Shown here piece after piece: positions 47,024-55,285 of a stretch of DNA of 64,000 nucleotides. The position numbers were made by a program, and so were the translations under genes. Source of the DNA: an uncultured Alphaproteobacteria bacterium (GTDB taxonomy: Bacteria; Pseudomonadota; Alphaproteobacteria; Micavibrionales; Micavibrionaceae); the NCBI GenBank assembly GCA_946480475.1, contig CAMLJM010000012.1:9115-73114 (forward strand), given 5' to 3'. Position 1 is the stretch's first letter. Each line of letters opens with the position of its first letter. The notes beneath the pieces were generated by a model. That model saw only the letters and a program-made list of their open reading frames with translations, ran no database searches and was not told the DNA's origin.

Positions 47024-47034
47024 ATAATTTGCAT
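47018..47034. promoter_or_regulatory. 17-bp perfect palindrome, candidate operator
   Basis: ATGCAAATAATTTGCAT is a perfect inverted repeat around a single A. It overlaps the -35 of the candidate promoter, the expected place for a repressor site. Confidence 0.55.
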
Positions 47035-47127
47035 TTTCGTGGCAAGGATACCCCCCGTGCGATGCAACATAAGATGCTGAAATCGCAGGAATTTTACAAA
47101 AGTTCCAAGAAATTCCGAGGGTTAGCT

Positions 47128-48129
47128 TTATTGTTCGCGCAGGTCATTTCGTGCCTGCCAGTATCCCATAACAAGATCGTTCATCACTTGTTTGGTCGGC
47201 TGGATTTCATGGATCAAGCCGACGCCTTGACCGGCGCTCCAGACATTTTTCCATGTGGTTTTATGCGCTGCAGATTCCAGTACTTTGCTTCCCGTTATAA
47301 AGCGCATAAGTTTCGCATATTTCTTTGTCAACGGATGCGTAGTCAGGAGTTTTTCTATAGGGGATAAGTGAAGCCCTACTTTTTGTATGTAAGGCGTGTT
47401 GATAACGGCCGCAGGTGTTCCTGATATACGTGATGTCAACACAATGTCCTCAGGCTTTGCATCCAGAATGGCTTGCTTATACCCATCATTCACGCCGGCC
47501 TCTGTTGTTGCGATAAAGCGCGTGCCAATCTGAACGGCATCGGCACCAAGTATAAGAGCCGCCAGTATTTGCTGGCCTGTGACGATGCCACCTGCCGCGA
47601 CAATAGGAATATTTAACCTCTCGCGTAAGTAAGGCAAAAAGACCATCGGGGATAATGGACCTGCATGTCCTCCCGCGCCGGCAGATACGGCTATCACGCC
47701 GTCACAACCTAAATCCTGTACTTTTTGTGCATATTTCATATCGATAACATCACAGAAAACTTTACCGCCATAATCGTGCAGCGTTTCAATGACTTTCTGC
47801 GGATTACCTAGCGATGTAATAACGATAGGCACTTTGTGGGATTTTATGATTTCCAGGTCGGATTCCATACGGATATTGCTCTTATTAACGATCAAGTTGA
47901 TCGCATAGGGTTTATCTGTGCGTTTCCGGATTTCCGTCAGGGCGGTGTCCAACTGTTCTGAAGAGCGCCAGTTCAGGGAAGGGGCTGCGCCGATACCTCC
48001 TGCATTTGAGGCTTCGGATACTAATCCTTCGTTACTGACTAAGAACATGGGTGCAGCAATAATAGGGTATGAGCATCCCAGTAATCGGGTGAATCGTGTC
48101 TCAATGCTGGGGAAAGTAAGATTACTCAT
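47128..48129 (-). CDS. nitronate monooxygenase (2-nitropropane dioxygenase) family
   Basis: 333 residues, FMN TIM barrel. The catalytic His lies in SAGAGGHAGPLSP. Flavin-binding blocks are IIAAPMFLVSNEGL, VAAGGIVTGQQILAALILGADAVQIGTRF and the C-terminal WSAGQGVGLIHEIQPTKQV. It oxidises alkyl nitronates such as propionate 3-nitronate; the class (I or II) is not settled. It reads toward the PBP gene, with 82 bp between its stop and the PBP ORF's most upstream ATG. Confidence 0.88.
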   Translation of the reverse strand: MSNLTFPSIETRFTRLLGCSYPIIAAPMFLVSNEGLVSEASNAGGIGAAPSLNWRSSEQLDTALTEIRKRTDKPYAINLIVNKSNIRMESDLEIIKSHKVPIVITSLGNPQKVIETLHDYGGKVFCDVIDMKYAQKVQDLGCDGVIAVSAGAGGHAGPLSPMVFLPYLRERLNIPIVAAGGIVTGQQILAALILGADAVQIGTRFIATTEAGVNDGYKQAILDAKPEDIVLTSRISGTPAAVINTPYIQKVGLHLSPIEKLLTTHPLTKKYAKLMRFITGSKVLESAAHKTTWKNVWSAGQGVGLIHEIQPTKQVMNDLVMGYWQARNDLREQ

Positions 48130-48498
48130 GGTTTTATTATGAGCAAAATCTCATATAAGTCCATAGCTCAAATTTTCAGGCGATCTTCTCAGTAAAAGGC
48201 ACACTTTAGGGTCAGGGATTTCCTTGATTGAACTCATTGAGAATTTTGCGGACTCGGCAGAATTTACCGCCTGTAAAATCAGGGAAAGAGTCAGGGAACT
48301 ATCAGAATGTGTTTTTTCACCAAAAGCCTATAGATGGCAGGGGGTTAAGGTTTTTGCTCTTAACCCAAATGAGCGGCAATAATTTCCCTACAAGACTCTA
48401 ATGCTAGGCACAATTAACCCATTGAAATAATTTATATATTTGCGATTTAATTAAAGTATGCGGCCCTAAAAAGGACTGCCAACCTCAGAAGGATTCTG
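48130..48498. other. 369-bp intergenic region upstream of the flagellin-like gene
   Basis: AT-rich, no gene-sized frame. It holds three TCAGGGA heptamers (48212-48218, 48279-48285, 48291-48297) and a hairpin GGGTTAAG / CTTAACCC (48342-48349 with 48359-48366). No convincing sigma-28 or sigma-54 promoter was seen before the gene, although the last 80 nt are strongly AT-rich. Confidence 0.5.
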
Positions 48499-49848
48499 AT
48501 GGTCAAGAGTACGGAGAACATACTCACCCCGGTTCAGTTGCGACAACTGACCGCTATACAGTCAACGGCTAGCGCTTTGTCTGCTACGACTTTGCGTCTT
48601 AATTCCGGACTGAAAGTTCAGTCAGTTCTGGATAATCCGCAGAACTTTTTCACAGCACGCGCCCTGAATTATCGCGCAGCGGACCTCAACCGTATTCTTG
48701 ATAGTATCGGCCAGAATATTCAGGTGATTAAGACGGCGGAGGCTGGCCTTGAAGCGGCGCTCAAGCTGTTGGACCAGGCTGAGGCTTACCTCACCGATGT
48801 TGAACAACAGTTTATGGCTGGTGAGATTGATATCACTGAAACAGTCGATAACAGTTTACCTGATAATGCGACAGCCGTAACATTCACAGCACCGGGCGAT
48901 TTAATTCCGTATGATGCCGGACAAGATGGCATAGGTGTTATTACAATCCTGAATGGCGGCACAGGTGTATCGCTTGATGGCAACCTTTGGAAGCGTAAAG
49001 CGCTGAACTATACCGTCACTGCGAATACGATTCTGCAATTTGATTTCCGTAGCGGCAACCAGCCGGAAATCGCAGGTATCGGTTTTGATAACGATACGAA
49101 TTATACTAATAGTAATACGCAGTTCTTCCTGTACGGCTCTCAGACCAGCGGGGTGACCTGGCGTGTGCCTACATCTACTTATGATTATGATGGTTCGGGG
49201 GACTGGGTTCATGTTGAGATACCTATAGGCACATTCTTTACCGGCACGTTTAGCCACATGACATTTATCAATGATGATGATGGACCGGGTGATGATGGTG
49301 ATGCATCATACGATAATATTATACTGAGCGAAGGTCCCCTCGAAGAGAATGAAACGATCAAGTCTGCGCCTGAGGAAATTGAAGAAGAGTATGCGCGTAT
49401 TCTGAGGCAGTTGGATCTAGTGGCGCTCGATAGCAATTATCGAGGTACAAATTTGCTGGATGATGATGACCTGACAACATATTTCAATGAGCGGCGTACC
49501 AGTTCCATTCTGACAGAGGGTATAGAAGCAAGCTCGTCCGGTCTTGGACTCGAATATGATGATTTTGGCACCTTAGAAGCTATTCAAGAGAAGCTTGTTC
49601 AGGTGCGAGAGGCGCGTGAAAAGCTGCGTAGCTATGCTACTTCTCTGGCTGTGGATATGGGTGTCATGCTTATGCGGGAGAGTTTCACCGCAACCATGAG
49701 CAACATCCTGCAAGAAGGGCGCGACGAACTGATCTTAACAGACCAAAACGAAGAGGGAGCGATGATGCTGGCATTACAAACAAGACAGCAACTGCAAATG
49801 AGTGTGCTTTCGGTACGTCCACGCAGCATTCTTGATTTATTTAGTTAA
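48499..49848 (+). CDS. flagellin-like protein with inserted beta-rich domain
   Basis: 449 residues. The N-terminal 115 residues follow the flagellin D0/D1 helix ([20 protein letters not shown], then [20 protein letters not shown]). The C-terminal 80 residues match the flagellin C-helix ending ([18 protein letters not shown], final SILDLFS). Between them lies a beta-rich domain (about 125-285) with [35 protein letters not shown] and SYDNIILSE, resembling the sandwich domains of secreted carbohydrate-active proteins. It has no signal peptide, as expected for flagellar export. No other flagellar gene is in the window. AAGGATT precedes the ATG. The 3' end overlaps dusB by 8 nt. Confidence 0.78.
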   Translation: MVKSTENILTPVQLRQLTAIQSTASALSATTLRLNSGLKVQSVLDNPQNFFTARALNYRAADLNRILDSIGQNIQVIKTAEAGLEAALKLLDQAEAYLTDVEQQFMAGEIDITETVDNSLPDNATAVTFTAPGDLIPYDAGQDGIGVITILNGGTGVSLDGNLWKRKALNYTVTANTILQFDFRSGNQPEIAGIGFDNDTNYTNSNTQFFLYGSQTSGVTWRVPTSTYDYDGSGDWVHVEIPIGTFFTGTFSHMTFINDDDGPGDDGDASYDNIILSEGPLEENETIKSAPEEIEEEYARILRQLDLVALDSNYRGTNLLDDDDLTTYFNERRTSSILTEGIEASSSGLGLEYDDFGTLEAIQEKLVQVREAREKLRSYATSLAVDMGVMLMRESFTATMSNILQEGRDELILTDQNEEGAMMLALQTRQQLQMSVLSVRPRSILDLFS

Positions 49849-50815
49849 GTATATCCTGAAAATAACTTCTAATGGCTGTTTTGACATCTTCAGGATCGCT
49901 CATTTTATTCACGCTGTTCCTGAATTCATTAGCGCCGCGTAAGCCTGTGCAATACCAAGAGATGTGCTTGCGGGCGATGCCAACACCGAGATGCGTGCCG
50001 TAATAACTCAGCATATCTTCATAGTGTTCTAATACGAGATCGGATAGTGGAGCAATATCCGGTGCTCCCGTTACCGGGTTGCCACTGACATAATCCATTG
50101 CCTGACGGATCAGCCAAGGCTTGCCGTAAGAGCCGCGCCCGATCATGACACCATCGGCTCCTGATTTTTGGCGCGCGGTGATGGCATCTTCGGGTGAGAG
50201 GATATCCCCGTTGACCACGACAGGAATTTTTACAGCTTCTTTGACGGCACGAATGGCACCCCAGTTTGCCTGGCCTTTGTACATCTGGTTGCGGGTGCGT
50301 CCATGGACAGTAATCATCTTGATGCCGACATCTTCGGCGATCTTTGCCAGCTTGGGCGCGTTCAGGCTGCTTTCATCCCAGCCGAGACGCATCTTGACGG
50401 TTACGGGAACATCAACCGCCTTCGCCGTTTGCTCCATAATCTGCGCCGCCAGCATTTCATCCCGCATGAGAGCGGAACCTGCATAATTATTGACGATTTT
50501 TTTGACCGGGCAGCCGAAGTTGATATCGATAATGGCGGCACCGCGACCGACATTGATCTTGGCGGCTTCGGCCATGATATCAGGTTCGCATCCAGCGAGT
50601 TGTACGGCTATGGGGAACTCTTCGCTGTAATCGGTGTTGCTTTTAAGAGAGTTGGCTCCTTGCTCCAGCATCAGACGGCTGGCGATCATTTCCGAGAATA
50701 CCAAACCGGCGCCGAAACGTTTGACGACGCGGCGGAAGGGTTGATCGGTGACGCCTGACATAGGGGCCAGGAATATAGGGTCCTCAATCTTAATGGGGCC
50801 GATATTGAAACTCAT
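49841..50815 (-). CDS. dusB: tRNA-dihydrouridine synthase B
   Basis: 324 residues from ATG 50815; an in-frame GTG 18 nt upstream is possible and neither has a clear ribosome site. It reduces uridine in the tRNA D-loop with [17 protein letters not shown] start ([18 protein letters not shown]), catalytic Cys in [11 protein letters not shown], and [20 protein letters not shown] and [16 protein letters not shown] for the flavin barrel. In many alphaproteobacteria this gene precedes ntrBC; here it does not. Confidence 0.92.
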   Translation of the reverse strand: MSFNIGPIKIEDPIFLAPMSGVTDQPFRRVVKRFGAGLVFSEMIASRLMLEQGANSLKSNTDYSEEFPIAVQLAGCEPDIMAEAAKINVGRGAAIIDINFGCPVKKIVNNYAGSALMRDEMLAAQIMEQTAKAVDVPVTVKMRLGWDESSLNAPKLAKIAEDVGIKMITVHGRTRNQMYKGQANWGAIRAVKEAVKIPVVVNGDILSPEDAITARQKSGADGVMIGRGSYGKPWLIRQAMDYVSGNPVTGAPDIAPLSDLVLEHYEDMLSYYGTHLGVGIARKHISWYCTGLRGANEFRNSVNKMSDPEDVKTAIRSYFQDILN

Positions 50816-50896
50816 GGCGGGAATGTAATCCACAGGCCGGGTATACGCCTACAAAAAACTACTCGTTTTAGAAAGGGAAATGTCCATAATCAGGTC

Positions 50897-51574
50897 ATGA
50901 CATTCAAAATTGCCAAAAGCTGGGCTGATGAGATCGGTTCTGAACTGGATAAGCCCTATATGGGCAAGCTTTCTGCTTTCCTGAAAGAACGGAAAGTAGC
51001 GGGAAAAACTATCTATCCGCAAAATGATGAGATATTTCAGGCGTTGGAATTAACCGGTTTCAAAGATGTTCGGGTGGTGATTATCGGGCAGGATCCCTAT
51101 CACGGGCCGGGGCAGGCGCACGGGCTTTCATTCTCGGTGCGTAAAGGCGTGCGTATTCCTCCAAGCCTTAAGAATATCTATAAAGAGATCGAAAATGAAT
51201 TTGATGTGACCATGCCTGCCCATGGTGATTTGACCGGATGGGCAAAACAGGGTGTTTTGCTTCTGAATGCTACACTGACCGTTGAGGAGGCGAGTGCGGG
51301 CGCTCATCAAAAGAAGGGCTGGGAGGAGTTCACTGATGCGATCATTCGCGCCATCAATAATCATCATGAGCATGTAGTGTTCATGCTCTGGGGTTCATAC
51401 GCTCAGAAGAAGGGGGCCTTTATAGACCGATCAAGGCATCTGGTGCTGGAATCGGTTCATCCCTCGCCGTTATCGGCTCATAGGGGATTCCTTGGAAATG
51501 GTCATTTTGCCAAGGCGAATGAATACCTGAAAAAACATGGACGGACACCCATTTCTTGGCAGAAGCTGGATTAG
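50897..51574 (+). CDS. ung: uracil-DNA glycosylase, family 1
   Basis: 225 residues. It excises uracil from DNA. The water-activating Asp (about 66) is in GQDPYHGPGQAHGLSFSV, LLLNATLTVEEASAGAH follows, and the minor-groove loop HPSPLSAHRGFLG carries the catalytic His (about 188). Full-length and normal. It is divergent from dusB. Confidence 0.96.
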   Translation: MTFKIAKSWADEIGSELDKPYMGKLSAFLKERKVAGKTIYPQNDEIFQALELTGFKDVRVVIIGQDPYHGPGQAHGLSFSVRKGVRIPPSLKNIYKEIENEFDVTMPAHGDLTGWAKQGVLLLNATLTVEEASAGAHQKKGWEEFTDAIIRAINNHHEHVVFMLWGSYAQKKGAFIDRSRHLVLESVHPSPLSAHRGFLGNGHFAKANEYLKKHGRTPISWQKLD

Positions 51575-51586
51575 AGCGTAAAAAAC

Positions 51587-51601
51587 AGGTATATTATACC
51601 T
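51587..51601. promoter_or_regulatory. perfect palindrome upstream of the TetR gene, probable TetR operator
   Basis: AGGTATATTATACCT is a perfect 15-bp inverted repeat centred on T, 31 nt before the TetR GTG start and 13 nt after the ung stop. It contains TATTAT, a good -10 match. Size, symmetry and place fit an autoregulatory operator. Confidence 0.65.
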
Positions 51602-51631
51602 ATAAGTACAGATTTATCTGGAGTTAGAATC

Positions 51632-52216
51632 GTGGCCGGAAGACCTAGAGAGTTTGATTACGATGAAGCCCTTGAGCAGGCTATGCGTGTCTTTTGGAGC
51701 AAGGGCTATGAAGGCACATCAATGCCTGACCTGACTGATGCGATGGGTATGAACCGTCCCAGCATTTATGCTTCTTTTGGCAATAAAGAAGAGTTGTTTC
51801 GTAAAGCACTGGAGCGTTATGCCGAAAATGCACAGGCATTTTTTCGTGAGGCTTTGAATAAGCCGACTATACATGAGTCTATCAGTGCCTTTCTGTGTGG
51901 CGCGGCAACATCGTTCGCTTGTCCAGAAAGCCCACGTGGCTGTATGGCCGTACAGGGTGCCTTGGCTTGCAGTGATGAGGCGGAGGCGGCCAAGCTTGAG
52001 GCGATGGGGCGTCGTGAAGATGTTGTAAAAGTGCTGCTGGAGCGTTTCGAGCGTGCTGTAACAGAAGGTGAAATTTCTAAAAGCATTGATATCAATGGGT
52101 TGGCTCGTTTCTTTACGGCTGTTGTTCAGGGCATGTCTGTGCAAAGTTCGGGTGGGGCTACATGTGATCAGCTTCGTGCGATTGCTGATAATGCACTTAA
52201 AGCTCTGCCGGTATAA
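51632..52216 (+). CDS. TetR/AcrR family transcriptional regulator
   Basis: 194 residues from a GTG with GGAG upstream. The N-terminal HTH is classical (ALEQAMRVFWSKGYEGTSMPDLTDAMGMNRPSIYASFGNKEE as a continuous block, residues about 14-56). The C-terminal domain contains SPRGCMAVQGALACSDEAEA, typical of the TetR subgroup with a conserved Cys, often regulating reductase or efflux genes. slyX follows by 28 nt. The palindrome 31 nt upstream suggests autoregulation. Ligand unknown. Confidence 0.88.
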   Translation: MAGRPREFDYDEALEQAMRVFWSKGYEGTSMPDLTDAMGMNRPSIYASFGNKEELFRKALERYAENAQAFFREALNKPTIHESISAFLCGAATSFACPESPRGCMAVQGALACSDEAEAAKLEAMGRREDVVKVLLERFERAVTEGEISKSIDINGLARFFTAVVQGMSVQSSGGATCDQLRAIADNALKALPV

Positions 52217-52244
52217 TTTTGAATTTTCATGAAAGTATGCTGAC

Positions 52245-52481
52245 GTGACTGATGAAGAGATGCAGAAAATTGAAATCACTTTAGCGCATCATGAGCAGCA
52301 GATTGCCGATCTCAGCGAGATGCTTAATACGCAGTGGCAACAGATCGAAGCGCTGAAGCGTCAGCTGACCATGGCTCAAGATAAGTTAAAGACCCTAGAG
52401 GCAGGGGCTTCTGATGCGGCTGCGGAAGCCGGTATGAGCGTTGCCGAAATGGCGGCTAGGGATAAGCCTCCACATTATTGA
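52245..52481 (+). CDS. slyX: SlyX family protein
   Basis: 78 residues from a GTG start. It is a helical coiled coil (ITLAHHEQQIADLSEMLNTQ) with the family's terminal RDKPPHY. Function unknown; SlyX is a small cytoplasmic protein. It follows the TetR gene by 28 nt and probably shares its transcript. Confidence 0.85.
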   Translation: MTDEEMQKIEITLAHHEQQIADLSEMLNTQWQQIEALKRQLTMAQDKLKTLEAGASDAAAEAGMSVAEMAARDKPPHY

Positions 52482-52803
52482 GAATCAATCAGTGTAAGTG
52501 CTCATTGATGTGGGAGATGCCGCGGATTTATTTTCCGGAATTATGCGTGCTTTTCCAAGAATGATCATACAAGGGTATTATATTGCCGCTAAGAACTGAG
52601 GGTGCAAGACTCAAGTGATTCAAAATAAAGCATAAATTATATTCCCATAATATTACTCTTTCGACATTCTGGTTGTGGGCAATATCGTGGACAGAGTCGC
52701 TCATGCCCATGAAATTAAACACTTTTTGTCTGCACATTTATGATGTACCATTTACAAAGAATACCTTCCTTCCGTTCCCTTTTCTGACAAAGAACGGCTT
52801 CTT
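52482..52803. other. 322-bp intergenic region before the export operon
   Basis: No coding frame that I can support. It contains a weak ATCAAT/ATTGAT stem just after slyX and a CCGTTC/GAACGG pair right before the TolC-like start (within 52778-52798). The TolC-like gene lacks an obvious ribosome site, so this last stem could influence its translation. No confident promoter can be named. Confidence 0.45.
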
Positions 52804-54324
52804 ATGAGTCCTGCGTTTAAGAAACTCACATATGCCCTTTTGGGTATCGGCCTGCTTTCTGCGTGCGCTCCGGCGGACGTAACGCACAATGCTGTCCAGG
52901 AAACTGTGACCAAGGATTTGGCTGCGGTTTATCAGCATGGAGAAGTGGTAACGGCGCTTAAGTTGGAAGATGTGCTGGCGCGTGCGCTTCGTTACAACCT
53001 CGATACAAAAGTGGCTGAACTTGAAGCTGTTATTGGTCGTGATGATGTTACGATTGATATGCTGAATGCATTGCCATCTGTGTCGGGTAAGGTGCAGCGC
53101 GTAGGGCGTAATAATCCTGGGGGTTCTTCAAGTTTGTCACTGCTGACGGGATTGCAGTCATTGCAACCTTCTATTTCCAGCGATCAATACAGAACAACAT
53201 ATCAGCTTAGTGCAGAATGGAATTTGCTGGATGCTGGTATCAATCTTGCACGCGCACGCTCCACATCTGATCGTGCCCTGATTGCGCAGGAACGTCGTCG
53301 TAAGATTTATCACGGTGTAGTACAGGATACGTACTCGGCCTTCTGGCGTGCAGCGGCATCGCAAGCCGCTTTGCCGCATATTGATGAATTGCTTCAGCAG
53401 TCTAAAGACCAGCTAGCGATTATGGATGAGGAAATGAGAGCGGGAATAGTGCCGCTTTCTCAGTCTCAGGAAAAAAAGGCCCGCTTACTGGATAAGCGCA
53501 AGCAACTGACTGATCTCAAGGAAGGTTTGTTGCTGGCCGAGATTGAGCTCAAAACATTGATTGATTACCCTCTCGATCAGCCGATCAAGCTGGATCTTGA
53601 AGGGCATGACTGGCTGTCTGCGGGTCGTGTTCCACAGATTAAGGGTGATATGTTGGAGCTGGAAGAAACGGCCTTCCAAAACCGCCCAGAGTTAAGGGAG
53701 GAAATTCTCAATAAACGTATTTCTTCACGCGATATAAAACTTTCAATTCTAGAGACTATTCCGGGTTTCAGTATCTTTAGTGCTTACAATAAAGATTCAA
53801 ACCAGTACCTGGCTGACCCTGAATGGGTGGATTGGACATTGGGGCTTACACAAAGCATTACGAAGCTGGTGACATTACCTGCGCGTCATCAGCGTGCGGT
53901 TCATGTGGATGAGTTGTCTGATAAGCGTCGTCAGGCTCTGGTTGCCGCGATTATTACGCAAGTGCATGTGTCTAAGGCGCGGTATGATTTTCTAGTAAGC
54001 TCCTATAATGATGTTTTGGATATTGACCAAAATAACCAGGATATACTGCAACGAGCCGAGAACTTTGGCAAAGTAGGCATGATGTCTCAGCCGGATATCC
54101 TGAATGCCCGGATAGATGCCCGCATTTCTGATATTAATAAGATATTTGCTTATACAACCGTCCAGGATGCGTATGGCCGATTCATTAATACCATGGGCGT
54201 TGATCTTTGGGATGCTGATAATGCAGGGCTGAGTGTCCCTGAATTTGCGCAGCAGCTTAAAAAGAATCTTCAAAATGAAGAGATGTTTATTGCAGTTGTC
54301 GATTCAGAGAAAGCGGGGGGGTAA
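52804..54324 (+). CDS. TolC-family outer membrane factor, lipoprotein form
   Basis: 506 residues. The signal peptide ends in the lipobox LLSAC, followed by an outer-membrane efflux protein with two long helical repeats (LEDVLARALRYNLDTKVAELE early, RYDFLVSSYNDVLDIDQNNQDIL in the second). Like other outer membrane factors it should trimerise into a barrel plus periplasmic tunnel. It is the first gene of a four-gene operon; the next ATG follows its stop by 1 nt. It is the outer channel of the proposed exporter. Confidence 0.86.
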   Translation: MSPAFKKLTYALLGIGLLSACAPADVTHNAVQETVTKDLAAVYQHGEVVTALKLEDVLARALRYNLDTKVAELEAVIGRDDVTIDMLNALPSVSGKVQRVGRNNPGGSSSLSLLTGLQSLQPSISSDQYRTTYQLSAEWNLLDAGINLARARSTSDRALIAQERRRKIYHGVVQDTYSAFWRAAASQAALPHIDELLQQSKDQLAIMDEEMRAGIVPLSQSQEKKARLLDKRKQLTDLKEGLLLAEIELKTLIDYPLDQPIKLDLEGHDWLSAGRVPQIKGDMLELEETAFQNRPELREEILNKRISSRDIKLSILETIPGFSIFSAYNKDSNQYLADPEWVDWTLGLTQSITKLVTLPARHQRAVHVDELSDKRRQALVAAIITQVHVSKARYDFLVSSYNDVLDIDQNNQDILQRAENFGKVGMMSQPDILNARIDARISDINKIFAYTTVQDAYGRFINTMGVDLWDADNAGLSVPEFAQQLKKNLQNEEMFIAVVDSEKAGG

Positions 54325-54325
54325 G

Positions 54326-55285
54326 ATGGCGCATAGCAAATCATCCTCTCGTGCTTTCACGTTACTGACAATTTCTGTAACAATTTTGCTAATGTGTTGC
54401 GTCACTATTATTGGGTTTGGACGCAGTTTCGAGCGCAATATGGCATTTGCTGAATCTGTTCCGATTGAGCGGGAAATAGCTCCTACGCCGAAACAAGAGG
54501 TCTCTCAGATTGTGTCCACGGATGTTATTGGTGGCGATGAATATCGGGTGCAGGCCGTTTTAAGCGCGAAGCGACGGGCTGTCCTAGCCAGTGCCATGGA
54601 TGCACGTATCGTGAAGTTGAGCTTTGATAATGGCCAGATTTTTAAAAAAGGCGATGTGCTGATCGAGTATGATTGTACTGTTGATCGTGCGCGTCTCAAG
54701 GAAATGGAATCACGTTTGCGTATGACGCAAGTGCAATTGGAAGCTTATGAAAAACTCAAGGATATGAAGTCCATTTCCGATGTCGAGTTTGTGGTGGCGC
54801 GTGAGAATAATGAACAGAATGTTGCTATGATTGAACAAATCAGGGGGCGGTTGCGTTATTGCCAGGTTATTGCGCCGTTCGATGGCCGCGTCAGCAATAA
54901 AATGGCAAGCCAATATGAATTTGTACAAACGGGCCGCGTATTAATGGATATTACTTCCCGCGAACCATTGCAGGCTGAATTCCTGGTGCCTTCTAAATGG
55001 TTACGTTGGTTAAATGTGGGTACGCCTTTGCGTATCTATATTAATGAGAGCGATAAGCAATATGTGGCTAAAATTACAGCTGTGCATGGAGAAGTTGACC
55101 CTGTAAGCCAGTCAGTGCAAGTAAAGGCTGAAATGGAGGCGTACCATGAAGAATTGCTTCCCGGCATGAGTGGCCATGCGACATTCGATCCTTCGGCTAC
55201 AAAGGTTGAACCTAGCCGTGGTTTCCTGGGGTTTGTCCTGAACGGAGATGAGGCGGGCATCCATGAATCCAGAGAAACCAAGTAG
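54326..55285 (+). CDS. periplasmic adaptor (membrane fusion protein), short form
   Basis: 319 residues from ATG 54326, just after the TolC-like stop; an in-frame extension to 54233 would overlap that gene by 92 nt. One N-terminal membrane anchor (TLLTISVTILLMCCVTIIGF), a lipoyl-like half (ARIVKLSFDNGQIFKKGDVL), a short coiled-coil hairpin, the second lipoyl half (CQVIAPFDGRVS) and a beta-barrel. It resembles RND/HlyD adaptors. It overlaps the next gene by 23 nt. Confidence 0.85.
   Translation: MAHSKSSSRAFTLLTISVTILLMCCVTIIGFGRSFERNMAFAESVPIEREIAPTPKQEVSQIVSTDVIGGDEYRVQAVLSAKRRAVLASAMDARIVKLSFDNGQIFKKGDVLIEYDCTVDRARLKEMESRLRMTQVQLEAYEKLKDMKSISDVEFVVARENNEQNVAMIEQIRGRLRYCQVIAPFDGRVSNKMASQYEFVQTGRVLMDITSREPLQAEFLVPSKWLRWLNVGTPLRIYINESDKQYVAKITAVHGEVDPVSQSVQVKAEMEAYHEELLPGMSGHATFDPSATKVEPSRGFLGFVLNGDEAGIHESRETK

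Noticed and set aside
43302..47045. Longer start at 47045 for the divergent PBP
   Set aside because: The extra 32 codons run over a promoter and a perfect palindrome, while the ATG at 46949 has a GGGAGG ribosome site upstream.
52528..52737. 69-codon minus-strand ORF in the gap before the export operon
   Set aside because: No ribosome site or plausible protein pattern; treated as intergenic.
54233..54325. Earlier start for the short adaptor
   Set aside because: It would overlap the TolC-like gene by 92 nt and give an unnatural basic leader; the ATG at 54326 follows the stop directly and precedes the membrane anchor.
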